Source of the DNA: Hyphomicrobiales bacterium
GTDB lineage: Bacteria > Pseudomonadota > Alphaproteobacteria > Rhizobiales > Xanthobacteraceae
Reading direction: 5' to 3'
Assembly (NCBI GenBank): GCA_017305555.1
Contig: JAFKKM010000040.1
Location: 1 to 52,501 of the forward strand
Length of the DNA stretch: 52,501 bases
In this document: positions 22,658 to 29,796 of the stretch, one piece after another
How positions within the stretch are numbered: position 1 is the stretch's first letter
How the letters are laid out: each line of letters starts with the position of its first letter
The notes under the pieces: generated by a model
Told to the model about the DNA's origin: nothing
The model's database searches: none
Seen by the model: only the letters and a program-made list of their open reading frames with translations
Program-made: the position numbers and the translations under genes

Positions 22658-22955
22658 TGGCGCGCGCTGTCCCGAAAATGATCCCGGCGGCAAGGCCGGG
22701 TATCAACGCTGGCTTGAACATCATTGTCAGGATTTGCCATCGACCTGCCAAGTGAAAAAACCGCGAAACCGTCACTTCGTCTGGAATACCTCCAGCGGGC
22801 GGTTTAATGGCCACCGGCCGCAGCGGCGACCGTCGCCCGGCTTCGAAGAGGGTATCGGATTGTGGTTCACGTCCTTAACCTTCACCCGAAATTTACCAAA
22901 CCTCTGGCTAACTGAGGTCCTAGGTTTCTCTCACCGGATTCGATAATCAACCGCC

Positions 22956-23315
22956 ATGCACAAGATCCTTCTCGCCGAAGACGACAACGACATGCGCAGG
23001 TTCCTGGTCAAGGCGCTGGAAAACGCCGGTTACCAGGTGTCCTCGTATGACAACGGCCTCTCCGCCTACCAGAGGCTGCGCGAGGAGCCATTCGAGATGC
23101 TGTTGACCGATATCGTGATGCCGGAAATGGACGGCATCGAATTGGCGCGCCGCGCTTCAGAACTCGATCCGGACATCAAGATCATGTTCATCACCGGCTT
23201 CGCGGCGGTGGCGCTGAATTCGGATTCGGCCGCGCCGAAGAACGCCAAGGTGCTGGCCAAGCCGGTGCATCTGCGCGAACTGGTCAGCGAAGTGAACAAG
23301 CTCTTGGCAGCCTGA
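22956..23315 (+). CDS. cpdR: single-domain response regulator CpdR
   Basis: This 119-residue stand-alone receiver domain has the acidic pocket in LLAEDDNDMRRFL, phospho-acceptor Asp52 in MLLTDIVMPEMDG and the conserved lysine in KVLAKPVHLREL. In Caulobacter and Sinorhizobium, unphosphorylated CpdR directs ClpXP to the cell pole and promotes destruction of cell-cycle proteins; the CckA-ChpT relay phosphorylates it. The C-terminus ends in two alanines (KLLAA), like the ClpXP-sensitive tail of Caulobacter CpdR as I recall it. It is divergent from the amidohydrolase gene. Confidence 0.93.
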   Translation: MHKILLAEDDNDMRRFLVKALENAGYQVSSYDNGLSAYQRLREEPFEMLLTDIVMPEMDGIELARRASELDPDIKIMFITGFAAVALNSDSAAPKNAKVLAKPVHLRELVSEVNKLLAA

Positions 23316-23319
23316 TCCG

Positions 23320-23772
23320 TCAAACCCGGATCAGCACCACGGCAACCACCAGAAGCCCGCAGCCGATCAGGCGCGGCAGGTCGATGGCGTGCTGCGGCAC
23401 GCCAAGGATGCCGTAGTGATCGAGCACCACCGACATCACCATCTGGCCCGCGACGAACAGCGCCAGCAGCGTTGTGGCGCCGAGCTTGGGCAACAGCAGA
23501 ATCGCCGCCACCACATAGACCGCGCCGAACAGGCCGCCGGTCCACGACAGCCATGAGGTCTTGGCGAGGTCAGCGGTGGCCGGCCACGACGACCGGCTGA
23601 GGACAACGAAAACCACCATCGCCAGCGCGCCGCCGGTATAGCTGATCAGCGCCGCCCACGACGCCGAATTCAGCGCCGCGCGCAAATCCGCGTTGACCGC
23701 GGCCTGGAACACGATGGCACCGCCGCCGATCACGGCGAACGCCGCCAGTCCCATGAATTCAACAAGTCCCAT
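23320..23772 (-). CDS. DMT superfamily transporter, DUF606 (YdcZ-like)
   Basis: This 150-residue membrane protein has five hydrophobic segments, starting MGLVEFMGLAAFAVIGGGAI and containing QAAVNADLRAALNSASWAAL and WLSWTGGLFGAVYVVAAI. These are diagnostic of the short DUF606/YdcZ family, half-size relatives of drug/metabolite transporters that work as dimers. The substrate is unknown. It is convergent with cpdR, four bases apart. Confidence 0.9.
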   Translation of the reverse strand: MGLVEFMGLAAFAVIGGGAIVFQAAVNADLRAALNSASWAALISYTGGALAMVVFVVLSRSSWPATADLAKTSWLSWTGGLFGAVYVVAAILLLPKLGATTLLALFVAGQMVMSVVLDHYGILGVPQHAIDLPRLIGCGLLVVAVVLIRV

Positions 23773-24024
23773 AGTCCATCAGCCCCTTGCCGCCCGTTCC
23801 CCGTGTCGCCCTACCCGACGTGGCGGCGCATTCAAACCCGTTTCCCGATTGGCTCGAAAGCCAACTTTCGGACATCTTGGCTTGCACCGCCGCAGGGGAG
23901 CCGATATAGGGATGCCGACCCAACCGGCGTGCCCAAACACGCCGGAATTTGTTTCGGATGCGCCGCGAGGCTGCCGGAACACGAAGCTGGAGCCGCCGGT
24001 CGAAATCACCGGATGGACTCAAGC

Positions 24025-24099
24025 GGGCGCGTAGCTCAGCGGGAGAGCACTACCTTGACATGGTAGGGGTCACAGGTTCGATCCCTGTCGCGCCCACCA
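24025..24099 (+). tRNA. tRNA-Val (anticodon GAC)
   Basis: A complete cloverleaf of 75 bases with encoded CCA. The acceptor GGGCGCG pairs with CGCGCCC; the D arm is GCTC/GAGC; the anticodon stem CTACC/GGTAG carries loop TTGACAT (GAC); the T arm is ACAGG-TTCGATC-CCTGT. Everything right of it for tens of kilobases has accessory character, so its 3' end may be the integration site of an island. Confidence 0.98.
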
Positions 24100-24436
24100 T
24101 CCAGTCCCGGCAAACCCGACATCTTTGCGTATTGAGCAAACCGGCCGTTTTTCGCGGGCTTTCCGGGGTAGTCATTCCGAGTGTCTGTCTCTGCTCGCGG
24201 ATAGTGACAAATTTCAATGGTTTCAGACCGCCCGTCTCTGCGGTGCAAATTCCCGTTCCTGGCCGACCGGTCAAAAGTCCAACTCATCGCATTTCAGACG
24301 ATCAAGGAAGCGAAGAATGCGGGCCAGCTGGCACAGGGCATCCAGTCCTGATGCAGATCTGAGCCGCACCTGAGGTTCAGGTCTCAGATGGGCCACAGGC
24401 CATCGCTAGATGCTCATTCGGAATGCACGCTGCTGA
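24100..24436. other. junction region between tRNA-Val and the recombinase
   Basis: There are 337 bases with no convincing gene. CATCCAGTCC occurs just after the tRNA (24098-24107) and again at 24339-24348, a ten-base direct repeat. A frame ending KEAKNAGQLAQGIQS followed by a stop just before the second copy could be a gene remnant. No second copy of the tRNA 3' end was seen. Confidence 0.35.
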
Positions 24437-26053
24437 TTAGGCGGGTGCGAGGCCAAGTGCCTCCAGCTGACGATCCCACTGGATCGGCAGGTCGCGAAGC
24501 TGTTCGACACCGATACCACGAGGCAGCCGCCCCTCGACGGCCGCCTTGACCAGCGTCGGTGACAGGAACGCCAGTGACAGCGTCATGTTGACGTGACGAA
24601 GGCTGCAATGCTCGCGCTGTGCAATAGCTTGTGCGTTTGTTGCCGAGTCCGCGATGAGTTCGTCGAGCCATCGGCGGCCACGGGCAATCGCTGCGACGAG
24701 CGTGGCACGCCGTTCCAGTTTCATCGGGCGCAGCGGGAGTTTGACAGACGTCGGTCGCAGGATCGATCGTGCCATTCGTGCCGGAGGTTTGGTCCATGGA
24801 ATGATGACAGTGCGATCATCCTCAGGATTCCCCTCATCCGCATCGTTTCGCTTTAACTGAACGACGAGTTGGCTTTTGCGCACCTCGATCCGCTCGATGA
24901 TATTGCTGGCCAATGCGCCATCGACGGCTACTGCATTTTGGTTTGGGAGTCGCGGTTGCAGTATGATGGTGCGGATCCGCTCCTCGATCTCTTGAGCCGG
25001 CACGCGAGAGACGGAGCCGACCTCGGCAGACGCGGCATTGCCGAACAACAACGGCCGTGAGACGTAGTAACTGTAACGCCGGCCATTCTTTTGCGCTTGC
25101 GTCGGGGTCATGCGGTGACCGGCGTCGTCGAAGATCAGGCCAGTCAGAAGATGCGTGAAAGCTGTCCTGGTTCTGGTGGTATGTCCCCACTGATCCGACA
25201 GGGTCTGCTGAACAAGGTCGAACAGTTCACGATCGAGGATGACTGGCTGCTCGCCGGGATAGATTTTTCCCTTGTAATTGACCTCTCCGATATAGAAGCG
25301 ATTACGCAGCAGATAGAACAAGGCACCACGGCCGAAGGGAACGCCACCCCGGACCTTGCCGGTCTTGAGCAGGCGGCGCTTGCTGACGATGCCGCGCTCC
25401 TTCAGATCCCGCATTAAGGCATGGACGCTGCCAAGTTCGAGATAACGGGTGAAGATCAGCCGGACCTGTTCTACCTCTTCCTCAACGACCGCCACCTTTC
25501 CGTCATTCATGGCATAACCGAGCGGTAGCGGGCCTCCGACCCAGATGCCCTTCTTTTTGGAGGCTGCGATCTTGTCGCGGATGCGCTCCGAGGTGACCTC
25601 GCGCTCGAACTGGGCAAAGGACAGCAGCACATTGAGGGTGAGCCGTCCCATGGAGGTCGTGGTGTTGAACTGCTGCGTGACCGAGACGAACGACACTCCA
25701 TGGGCATCGAACAGTTCGACCAGTTTGGCAAAGTCAGCCAGCGAACGGGTCAGACGGTCGACCTTGTAGACCACGATGATGTCGATCCTGCGGGCGCGAA
25801 CATCGTCGAGCAGATTCTGAAGCGCCGGGCGATTCGTCGATCCGCCAGAGAAGCCGCCATCATCGTAACGGGTCTTGACCTCGACCCAGCCGGCATGTGC
25901 CTGGCTCCTGATATAGGCACTGGAGGCTTCGCGCTGGGCATCCAGGGAGTTGAACTCCTGATCGAGACCGTTGTCGGTGGAGACCCGAGTATAGATGGCG
26001 CATCGGACTGCCATCTTGACCTTCGACGGACTGTAGTTGCTGCGCCTGCTCAC
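24437..26053 (-). CDS. large serine recombinase
   Basis: This 538-residue site-specific recombinase starts at a GTG. The N-terminal resolvase domain contains the catalytic serine (Ser25) in AIYTRVSTDNGLDQEFNSLD and the arginines in VYKVDRLTRSLADFAKL and FAQFEREVTSERIRDK. The recombinase DNA-binding domain follows with PLPLGYAMNDGKVAVVEEE. The zinc-ribbon region is odd: the segment LLTGLIFDDAGHRMTPTQ has no cysteines where most relatives have CXXC pairs. It overlaps the DUF2924 stop by GTGA and is read towards tRNA-Val. It probably mobilises the adjacent DNA or is left from a phage. Confidence 0.93.
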   Translation of the reverse strand: MSRRSNYSPSKVKMAVRCAIYTRVSTDNGLDQEFNSLDAQREASSAYIRSQAHAGWVEVKTRYDDGGFSGGSTNRPALQNLLDDVRARRIDIIVVYKVDRLTRSLADFAKLVELFDAHGVSFVSVTQQFNTTTSMGRLTLNVLLSFAQFEREVTSERIRDKIAASKKKGIWVGGPLPLGYAMNDGKVAVVEEEVEQVRLIFTRYLELGSVHALMRDLKERGIVSKRRLLKTGKVRGGVPFGRGALFYLLRNRFYIGEVNYKGKIYPGEQPVILDRELFDLVQQTLSDQWGHTTRTRTAFTHLLTGLIFDDAGHRMTPTQAQKNGRRYSYYVSRPLLFGNAASAEVGSVSRVPAQEIEERIRTIILQPRLPNQNAVAVDGALASNIIERIEVRKSQLVVQLKRNDADEGNPEDDRTVIIPWTKPPARMARSILRPTSVKLPLRPMKLERRATLVAAIARGRRWLDELIADSATNAQAIAQREHCSLRHVNMTLSLAFLSPTLVKAAVEGRLPRGIGVEQLRDLPIQWDRQLEALGLAPA

Positions 26054-26511
26054 GGCTGGTCCCCGTTCCCGGCGGCGTCGCGCAAACCGAAGAACCGCGG
26101 CCCGTTCCAGCGGGTGCCCGTGATGGCGAAAGCAACCTTTGACAGGCTATCGTAGGTGATCCCATCCCAAAGGAAGCCACCATCGGCAACGACCACCCGA
26201 TGCGTAGCGCCATTCCACTCACGGGACAGGATGGTGCCCGCCTTCAACTCGGTCTGGCTGCGATCGAAGGTGATCAGCTTTGCCATCACCGACGATCGCG
26301 TTTCCTTCTCGACAATGCGATCGAGAAACTGGCGAATGGCAGGATCCAGTTGACCAAACTGATCCACCTGCCGCCGGTAACTCACGATCGCAGTCTGCAG
26401 ATGCTTTGGCAGATGCGCCAGAGCAGATCGTCGCGAGAGCCGGCGTGATCCGCGCCTTGGACCTGTGAGGTCGTCCCGACCGACGACCTCACCTTTCAAC
26501 GCTCTTGCCAT
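26050..26511 (-). CDS. DUF2924 domain protein
   Basis: The 153 residues contain the diagnostic C-terminal core LSREWNGATHRVVVADGGFL, YDSLSKVAFAITGTRWNGPR and FFGL. The N-terminal part, which in most relatives holds a longer helical motif, is short and diverged here (RRLSRRSALAHLPKHLQTAI). Function is unknown; the family travels almost always with DUF3489 and serine recombinase genes in alphaproteobacteria. Start and stop overlap both neighbours (TGATG with DUF3489, GTGA with the recombinase), suggesting a tightly coupled three-gene unit and perhaps an accessory role in recombination. Confidence 0.88.
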   Translation of the reverse strand: MARALKGEVVGRDDLTGPRRGSRRLSRRSALAHLPKHLQTAIVSYRRQVDQFGQLDPAIRQFLDRIVEKETRSSVMAKLITFDRSQTELKAGTILSREWNGATHRVVVADGGFLWDGITYDSLSKVAFAITGTRWNGPRFFGLRDAAGNGDQP

Positions 26512-26858
26512 CACGAGGCCAGCTTCGTCGCAGCAGTGACGATGCGATAGACGCGCTGATCGGCTTCGACTGCCGACACCAACTCCAACCCAAGCTTCTT
26601 GCGGACCACCCCGGCTAAAAATCCGCGTACCGAATGTTGCTGCCAGCCGGAGGCTTCAGAGAGGACAACAATGGTCGCACCGGCCGGTCGCCTCAATAGA
26701 TCGAGCAGCTTTGCCTGCTTGTTCGGTTTTTGACTCGTCTGCTGCCGCGCTGACTGACGTGCAGCCTGCGCCGACTTGGCGGCGCGACCGACGTTGCCAG
26801 ATTTCGCGCGCCGAACGGGTTTGGACGTTGCTTTACGGCTACGGGATGACTTCTGCAT
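26511..26858 (-). CDS. DUF3489 domain protein
   Basis: The product has 115 residues from the ATG at 26858, set by GGAGG five bases upstream; an upstream in-frame start at 26954 lacks such a site. The first half is a low-complexity basic linker (KPVRRAKSGNVGRAAKSAQA) that could bind DNA. The second half is the DUF3489 winged-helix-like domain: KLLDLLRRPAGATIVVLSEA then GWQQHSVRGFLAGVVRKKLG. It is the first gene of the triad with DUF2924 and the recombinase. A DNA-binding or directionality role is a guess. Confidence 0.88.
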   Translation of the reverse strand: MQKSSRSRKATSKPVRRAKSGNVGRAAKSAQAARQSARQQTSQKPNKQAKLLDLLRRPAGATIVVLSEASGWQQHSVRGFLAGVVRKKLGLELVSAVEADQRVYRIVTAATKLAS

Positions 26859-27361
26859 AAAACCCTCCAGGTGAGGCGACATCAGCGTCGCACCACCCGA
26901 GGCCCCGTAAGCGATATTGCGCTGCGGGGCCGATTCAAGCCTTTCCTCCGACACAGCAATGCTCGCTTTGCCAATGAATGCCAGTGCTTTCTGCGAGGTA
27001 TCTCGCGGGCTGGAATGTCGGTTAATGAACGAGGTCGAGGTACGTCAGGGCCATGAAACTCATCTGGTGGCCTTGGGCGGCGCGCTCACCGTCGATGACA
27101 TTCGACACGATGATCATCGGTGATTGTCTTCGCTATCAGCTGCGCGCGGCATCGATCTTCGCGGCTGGCGACCCAGTCCGCCCGCTATATTATCGCTATG
27201 GCTCGAAGACCGCACCCCTGTGGAGACTCAAATATCGAACTCGACGACCCCGCGATCGAAGGAAGATTAGATGCCTTTCCCGCCTCGCGCCTGTAGCGTA
27301 CCCGAGAGGATGGCAACTAGCTTCATAGCGGTCCTGTCTGTAGACCGGCGTTGAATAAAGG
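26859..27361. other. gene-poor accessory tract
   Basis: About 500 bases upstream of the recombinase unit. It must contain that unit's promoter, but no clear -35/-10 was picked out. Short open frames have no family signs. It looks like eroded accessory DNA. Confidence 0.4.
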
Positions 27362-27575
27362 CTCTGACGCAATTTTGGTGACGAAGCAGAGCGATGATGG
27401 GAATGAGGAGTGACGCATCGCATTGATTGCACTCGCAATCTTTGGCAACGCGTCTACATCGAGAGAGTTAGAGTGGAAGGAATCGCCGCACCCTCTTCCT
27501 CGAGAGCGATCATTTTGAATTGACTCGGCATTTCCCGGATCGGCATGTTAGCGCGTCATCAAGATTGCGTCAGAG
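27362..27575. repeat. MITE-like element with terminal inverted repeats
   Basis: CTCTGACGCAATTTTGGTG at 27362-27380 is matched, inverted, by sequence at 27557-27575 with 17 of 19 identical, the outer 12 being perfect. The 214-base interval has no transposase frame. The ends are reminiscent of a DNA transposon terminus, but I could not find a target-site duplication. It may be a non-autonomous element or the scar of an insertion sequence. Confidence 0.55.
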
Positions 27576-27665
27576 TCCAAGTTCGGCGCCGGTTAACACT
27601 ACTTCTCACACAGCCTATATCTCGCGGGGCTTCTTGAAGCACGCAATCGACTAGTGACAGGGCGA

Positions 27666-28181
27666 TCATCCGGTCAGCTTGCGGATGGCGGATTGCTCCT
27701 CTGCCAGTCGACGCGTCACGAACTGGCGCTCCAGTTCCGTGAGACCGGTCGCCAGGATTCGCTTGTAGCGCCGGATGTTGTCGCGATGCGCCCGGATCTT
27801 CACAGCCCGTAGGGATGTATCTTGCCGCAAGTGAGCCAGTTGGCGAGCCACCAGCGGCGCCGATCCATGTATCGGGTTTACACCCCGGTCGCTCACCAAC
27901 ATGCGCTTCGCCGCACCGCCGCGCGGGGGCGGATCGTCATCATCCAAATCACGAAGAGCGTCGAGAATCTCGCTTAGACGCAGCGGCCGTGCTTGGCCCG
28001 GTACCATCCTCAGCGCGGGCAAGGATTCGATCGCGTACATATCAGATGCCCAAGCCGATAGAATGGCGCGTTTTTCGTCCGAAGACAGTTTCTGGTCTTT
28101 GAGAACCGCTTGGACCGAAGGGTGATGAACATCCGGACGGAACAGTGGCGTTCCAGCTTGATGACAAAGGATACGACTCAT
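27666..28181 (-). CDS. hypothetical protein, partner of the second hsp20
   Basis: The product has 171 residues from the ATG at 28181, preceded by GGAGGGG. The middle contains SSDEKRAILSAWASDMYAIE then SLPALRMVPGQARPLRLSEI and an acidic LRDLDDDDPPPRGG. The C-terminus is helical and basic (RRYKRILATGLTELERQFVT). I recognise the EKRAILxxWASDxxAxE pattern as one that recurs beside small heat-shock genes in Rhizobiales, but it has no assigned function. It lies 92 bases downstream of the heat-shock gene on the same strand and is probably co-transcribed from the heat-shock promoter. Confidence 0.75.
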   Translation of the reverse strand: MSRILCHQAGTPLFRPDVHHPSVQAVLKDQKLSSDEKRAILSAWASDMYAIESLPALRMVPGQARPLRLSEILDALRDLDDDDPPPRGGAAKRMLVSDRGVNPIHGSAPLVARQLAHLRQDTSLRAVKIRAHRDNIRRYKRILATGLTELERQFVTRRLAEEQSAIRKLTG

Positions 28182-28273
28182 TGCTTCCCCTCCATCTCCT
28201 TTCATTGGGGATTCACTACGACAGGGACTCGGGCGGAGATTGATTGCCGCCCGAACCTGACATGCGAGTGTTG

Positions 28274-28729
28274 TTAAGCCGCGCGCTTGTTTTCGATTTG
28301 CGCCTCAGCCGCGGCGGCTCCGATCGGAATGCGCCGGGGCTTCATCGTCTCGGGAATTTCCCTCACGAGCCTGATCTGGAGCAGACCGTTTTCGAAGGAC
28401 GCGCCTTCGACCTTGACGTAGTCTGCGAGATTGAAGGTCCGCTTGAAGTGACGCGCCGAGATTCCCTGATACAGGTAATCTTTGTTGGCCGCTTCCGTCT
28501 TGCGTCCTTCGATCGAAAGCACGTTCTGCTCGGCCGTCACCGTGATTTCATCCGGAGAAAAGCCGGCCAGCGCGAGCGATATTTGGTAACGATCCTCGGA
28601 CTGCCGCTCGATATTGTAGGGCGGATAATGATCCTCTCCCTCCGCGCGTTGCGCTGCATCAAAGAGGTCGAGAAGACGATCGAATCCGATCGTGGATCGC
28701 CACAGGGGTGCAAAATCATAGGCTCTCAT
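28274..28729 (-). CDS. Hsp20/alpha-crystallin small heat-shock protein (accessory copy)
   Basis: The product has 151 residues from the ATG at 28729 with AAGGAGGA upstream. It is clearly paralogous to the copy at 15998, sharing the opening pattern MRxxDxxPxxRSTxGFDRL, YPPYNIER, and the end LVREIPExxKPRxIPI. The alpha-crystallin domain is complete, and the anchor motif is RRIPI. An RpoH-like promoter and a ROSE-type leader precede it. It is carried beside a recombinase and an insertion relic, so it is probably a transferred copy. Confidence 0.96.
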   Translation of the reverse strand: MRAYDFAPLWRSTIGFDRLLDLFDAAQRAEGEDHYPPYNIERQSEDRYQISLALAGFSPDEITVTAEQNVLSIEGRKTEAANKDYLYQGISARHFKRTFNLADYVKVEGASFENGLLQIRLVREIPETMKPRRIPIGAAAAEAQIENKRAA

Positions 28730-28843
28730 AGCCAAATCCTCCTTAGAGCAAGATGGGTACGAGCGGACGTCGGACACCAGCCGGCGCCCGTCTCTATTCT
28801 TGAGCCCTTACGGCGCTCAAGGCCGCATTTTCCGCGACGGAAA
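28730..28843 (-). ncRNA. ROSE-like RNA thermometer, hsp20 leader 2
   Basis: The leader ends UUGCU (complement of 28747-28751), CUA, then AAGGAGGA (28737-28744) and the start codon. This is a textbook U(U/C)GCU-to-Shine-Dalgarno helix of ROSE elements. Further upstream, CTTGAGC and GCTCAAG form a seven-pair stem (about 28800-28822), as expected for a multi-hairpin ROSE leader. Confidence 0.75.
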
Positions 28844-28850
28844 TTGACTT

Positions 28851-28874
28851 AAAATGGCTGCCGACGATTTCAAG
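28851..28874 (-). promoter_or_regulatory. RpoH-like promoter of hsp20 copy 2
   Basis: On the minus strand, CTTGAA (28869-28874) is followed after ten bases by GCCATTTT (28851-28858), a partial match to the sigma-32 -10 CCCCATNT. It is weaker than the promoter of the core copy but lies at the right distance for a leader of about 114 bases. Confidence 0.55.
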
Positions 28875-29192
28875 AGGGGGCAATAAAAAATTTTGGGCGC
28901 CGTCTCTGATGTCGAACAGAACCCGCTTTGGTTGATGCCGTGCGGTCCACGGCCAGTATTCTCCCCTGGCAGTGTTTCGGCGCGGGAGTTGAATGCCAAT
29001 CGGCGTCGGGGTCACAGCAGCCACACAAATGAAATCAATAATTTAGACTCGAACACGCGTAGATTGATGGGGTCAAACTCGATCAGCATTCACAGCTTGT
29101 GGCTACGATGAACCAGAAATCCCCCTCCATGAAGTCCCCCAAGTTGTCAAAGGGGTGCTGATCGGGAACAGGTCCGACGGAAGAAGCTCTTT
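28875..29192. other. intergenic tract between heat-shock and tspO units
   Basis: About 320 bases separating divergent transcription units. No gene or repeat is seen. The RpoE-type promoter of tspO begins at its right end. Confidence 0.5.
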
Positions 29193-29218
29193 TGATCCAA
29201 ACGCATTCCCGTTACGTA
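29193..29218 (+). promoter_or_regulatory. RpoE/ChrR-type ECF promoter, site 1 (tspO-phr)
   Basis: TGATCC at 29193-29198, exactly 16 bases, then CGTA at 29215-29218. This is the same spaced pair found before rpoE itself at 37438. It lies 70 bases upstream of tspO and would drive tspO and the photolyase gene. Confidence 0.8.
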
Positions 29219-29287
29219 AGCTATATGCAAAAAACAACTTTGCGACAAAATGCCTGTGCATGAGGTCGCCTTTTCCAGAGAACCGTA

Positions 29288-29779
29288 ATGAACTGCCAAG
29301 CAAACTCAGCGGCATGGGTCAGAGCATCGGTCGCCTTGCTCCCGGTGATTGCGGCGTTACTTCTGGGCCAGTGGGCAACATATCCCAATATAGCATCATG
29401 GTATGCAGCGCTTGTTAAGCCGTCATTCAACCCACCCAACTGGATTTTTGCTCCAGTTTGGTCCATCCTTTACGTGTTGATGGCTTATGCGGTCTGGCGC
29501 ATCCTGAAAGTTGATGACAGACCTGCGGAGCGCCGTATCGCGCTGACGCTTTTCTTTCTGCAACTGACGCTGAATGCGCTGTGGTCATGGCTATTTTTCG
29601 GGTTGAACAATCCCCTTGCCGGATTGCTTAACATCCTGCCGCAGTTTCTGCTCATCCTGGCAACAATAGATCGGTTCCGCAGGCTCGATCTGATCGCCGC
29701 TCTTTGTTTGGTGCCGCTCGCGGCGTGGGTCGCATTTGCATCGTTGCTGAACTTTGAAATCTGGCGTCTGAATGGCTAA
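29288..29779 (+). CDS. tspO: TspO/MBR family tryptophan-rich sensory protein
   Basis: This 163-residue membrane protein has five hydrophobic helices. The conserved KPSFNPPNWIFAPVWSILYV and LNALWSWLFFGLNNPLAGL carry the tryptophans and prolines that define the family. Bacterial TspO binds porphyrins and can promote their light- and oxygen-dependent breakdown or export; in Rhodobacter it affects expression of photosynthesis genes. The gene precedes a photolyase gene by 17 bases and stands behind an RpoE-type promoter, which fits removal of photosensitising porphyrin during singlet-oxygen stress. Confidence 0.95.
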   Translation: MNCQANSAAWVRASVALLPVIAALLLGQWATYPNIASWYAALVKPSFNPPNWIFAPVWSILYVLMAYAVWRILKVDDRPAERRIALTLFFLQLTLNALWSWLFFGLNNPLAGLLNILPQFLLILATIDRFRRLDLIAALCLVPLAAWVAFASLLNFEIWRLNG

Positions 29780-29796
29780 CGGAGAAGCAGAAGACG

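Noticed and set aside
22859-22900. CtrA-like box upstream of cpdR
   Set aside because: A single TTAACC is present, but the second half-site at the required seven-base spacing is missing.
24098-24348. Direct repeat CATCCAGTCC at 24098 and 24339 as attachment-site pair
   Set aside because: Only ten bases, and it brackets merely 240 bases with no gene; it does not extend into the tRNA beyond the final CA.
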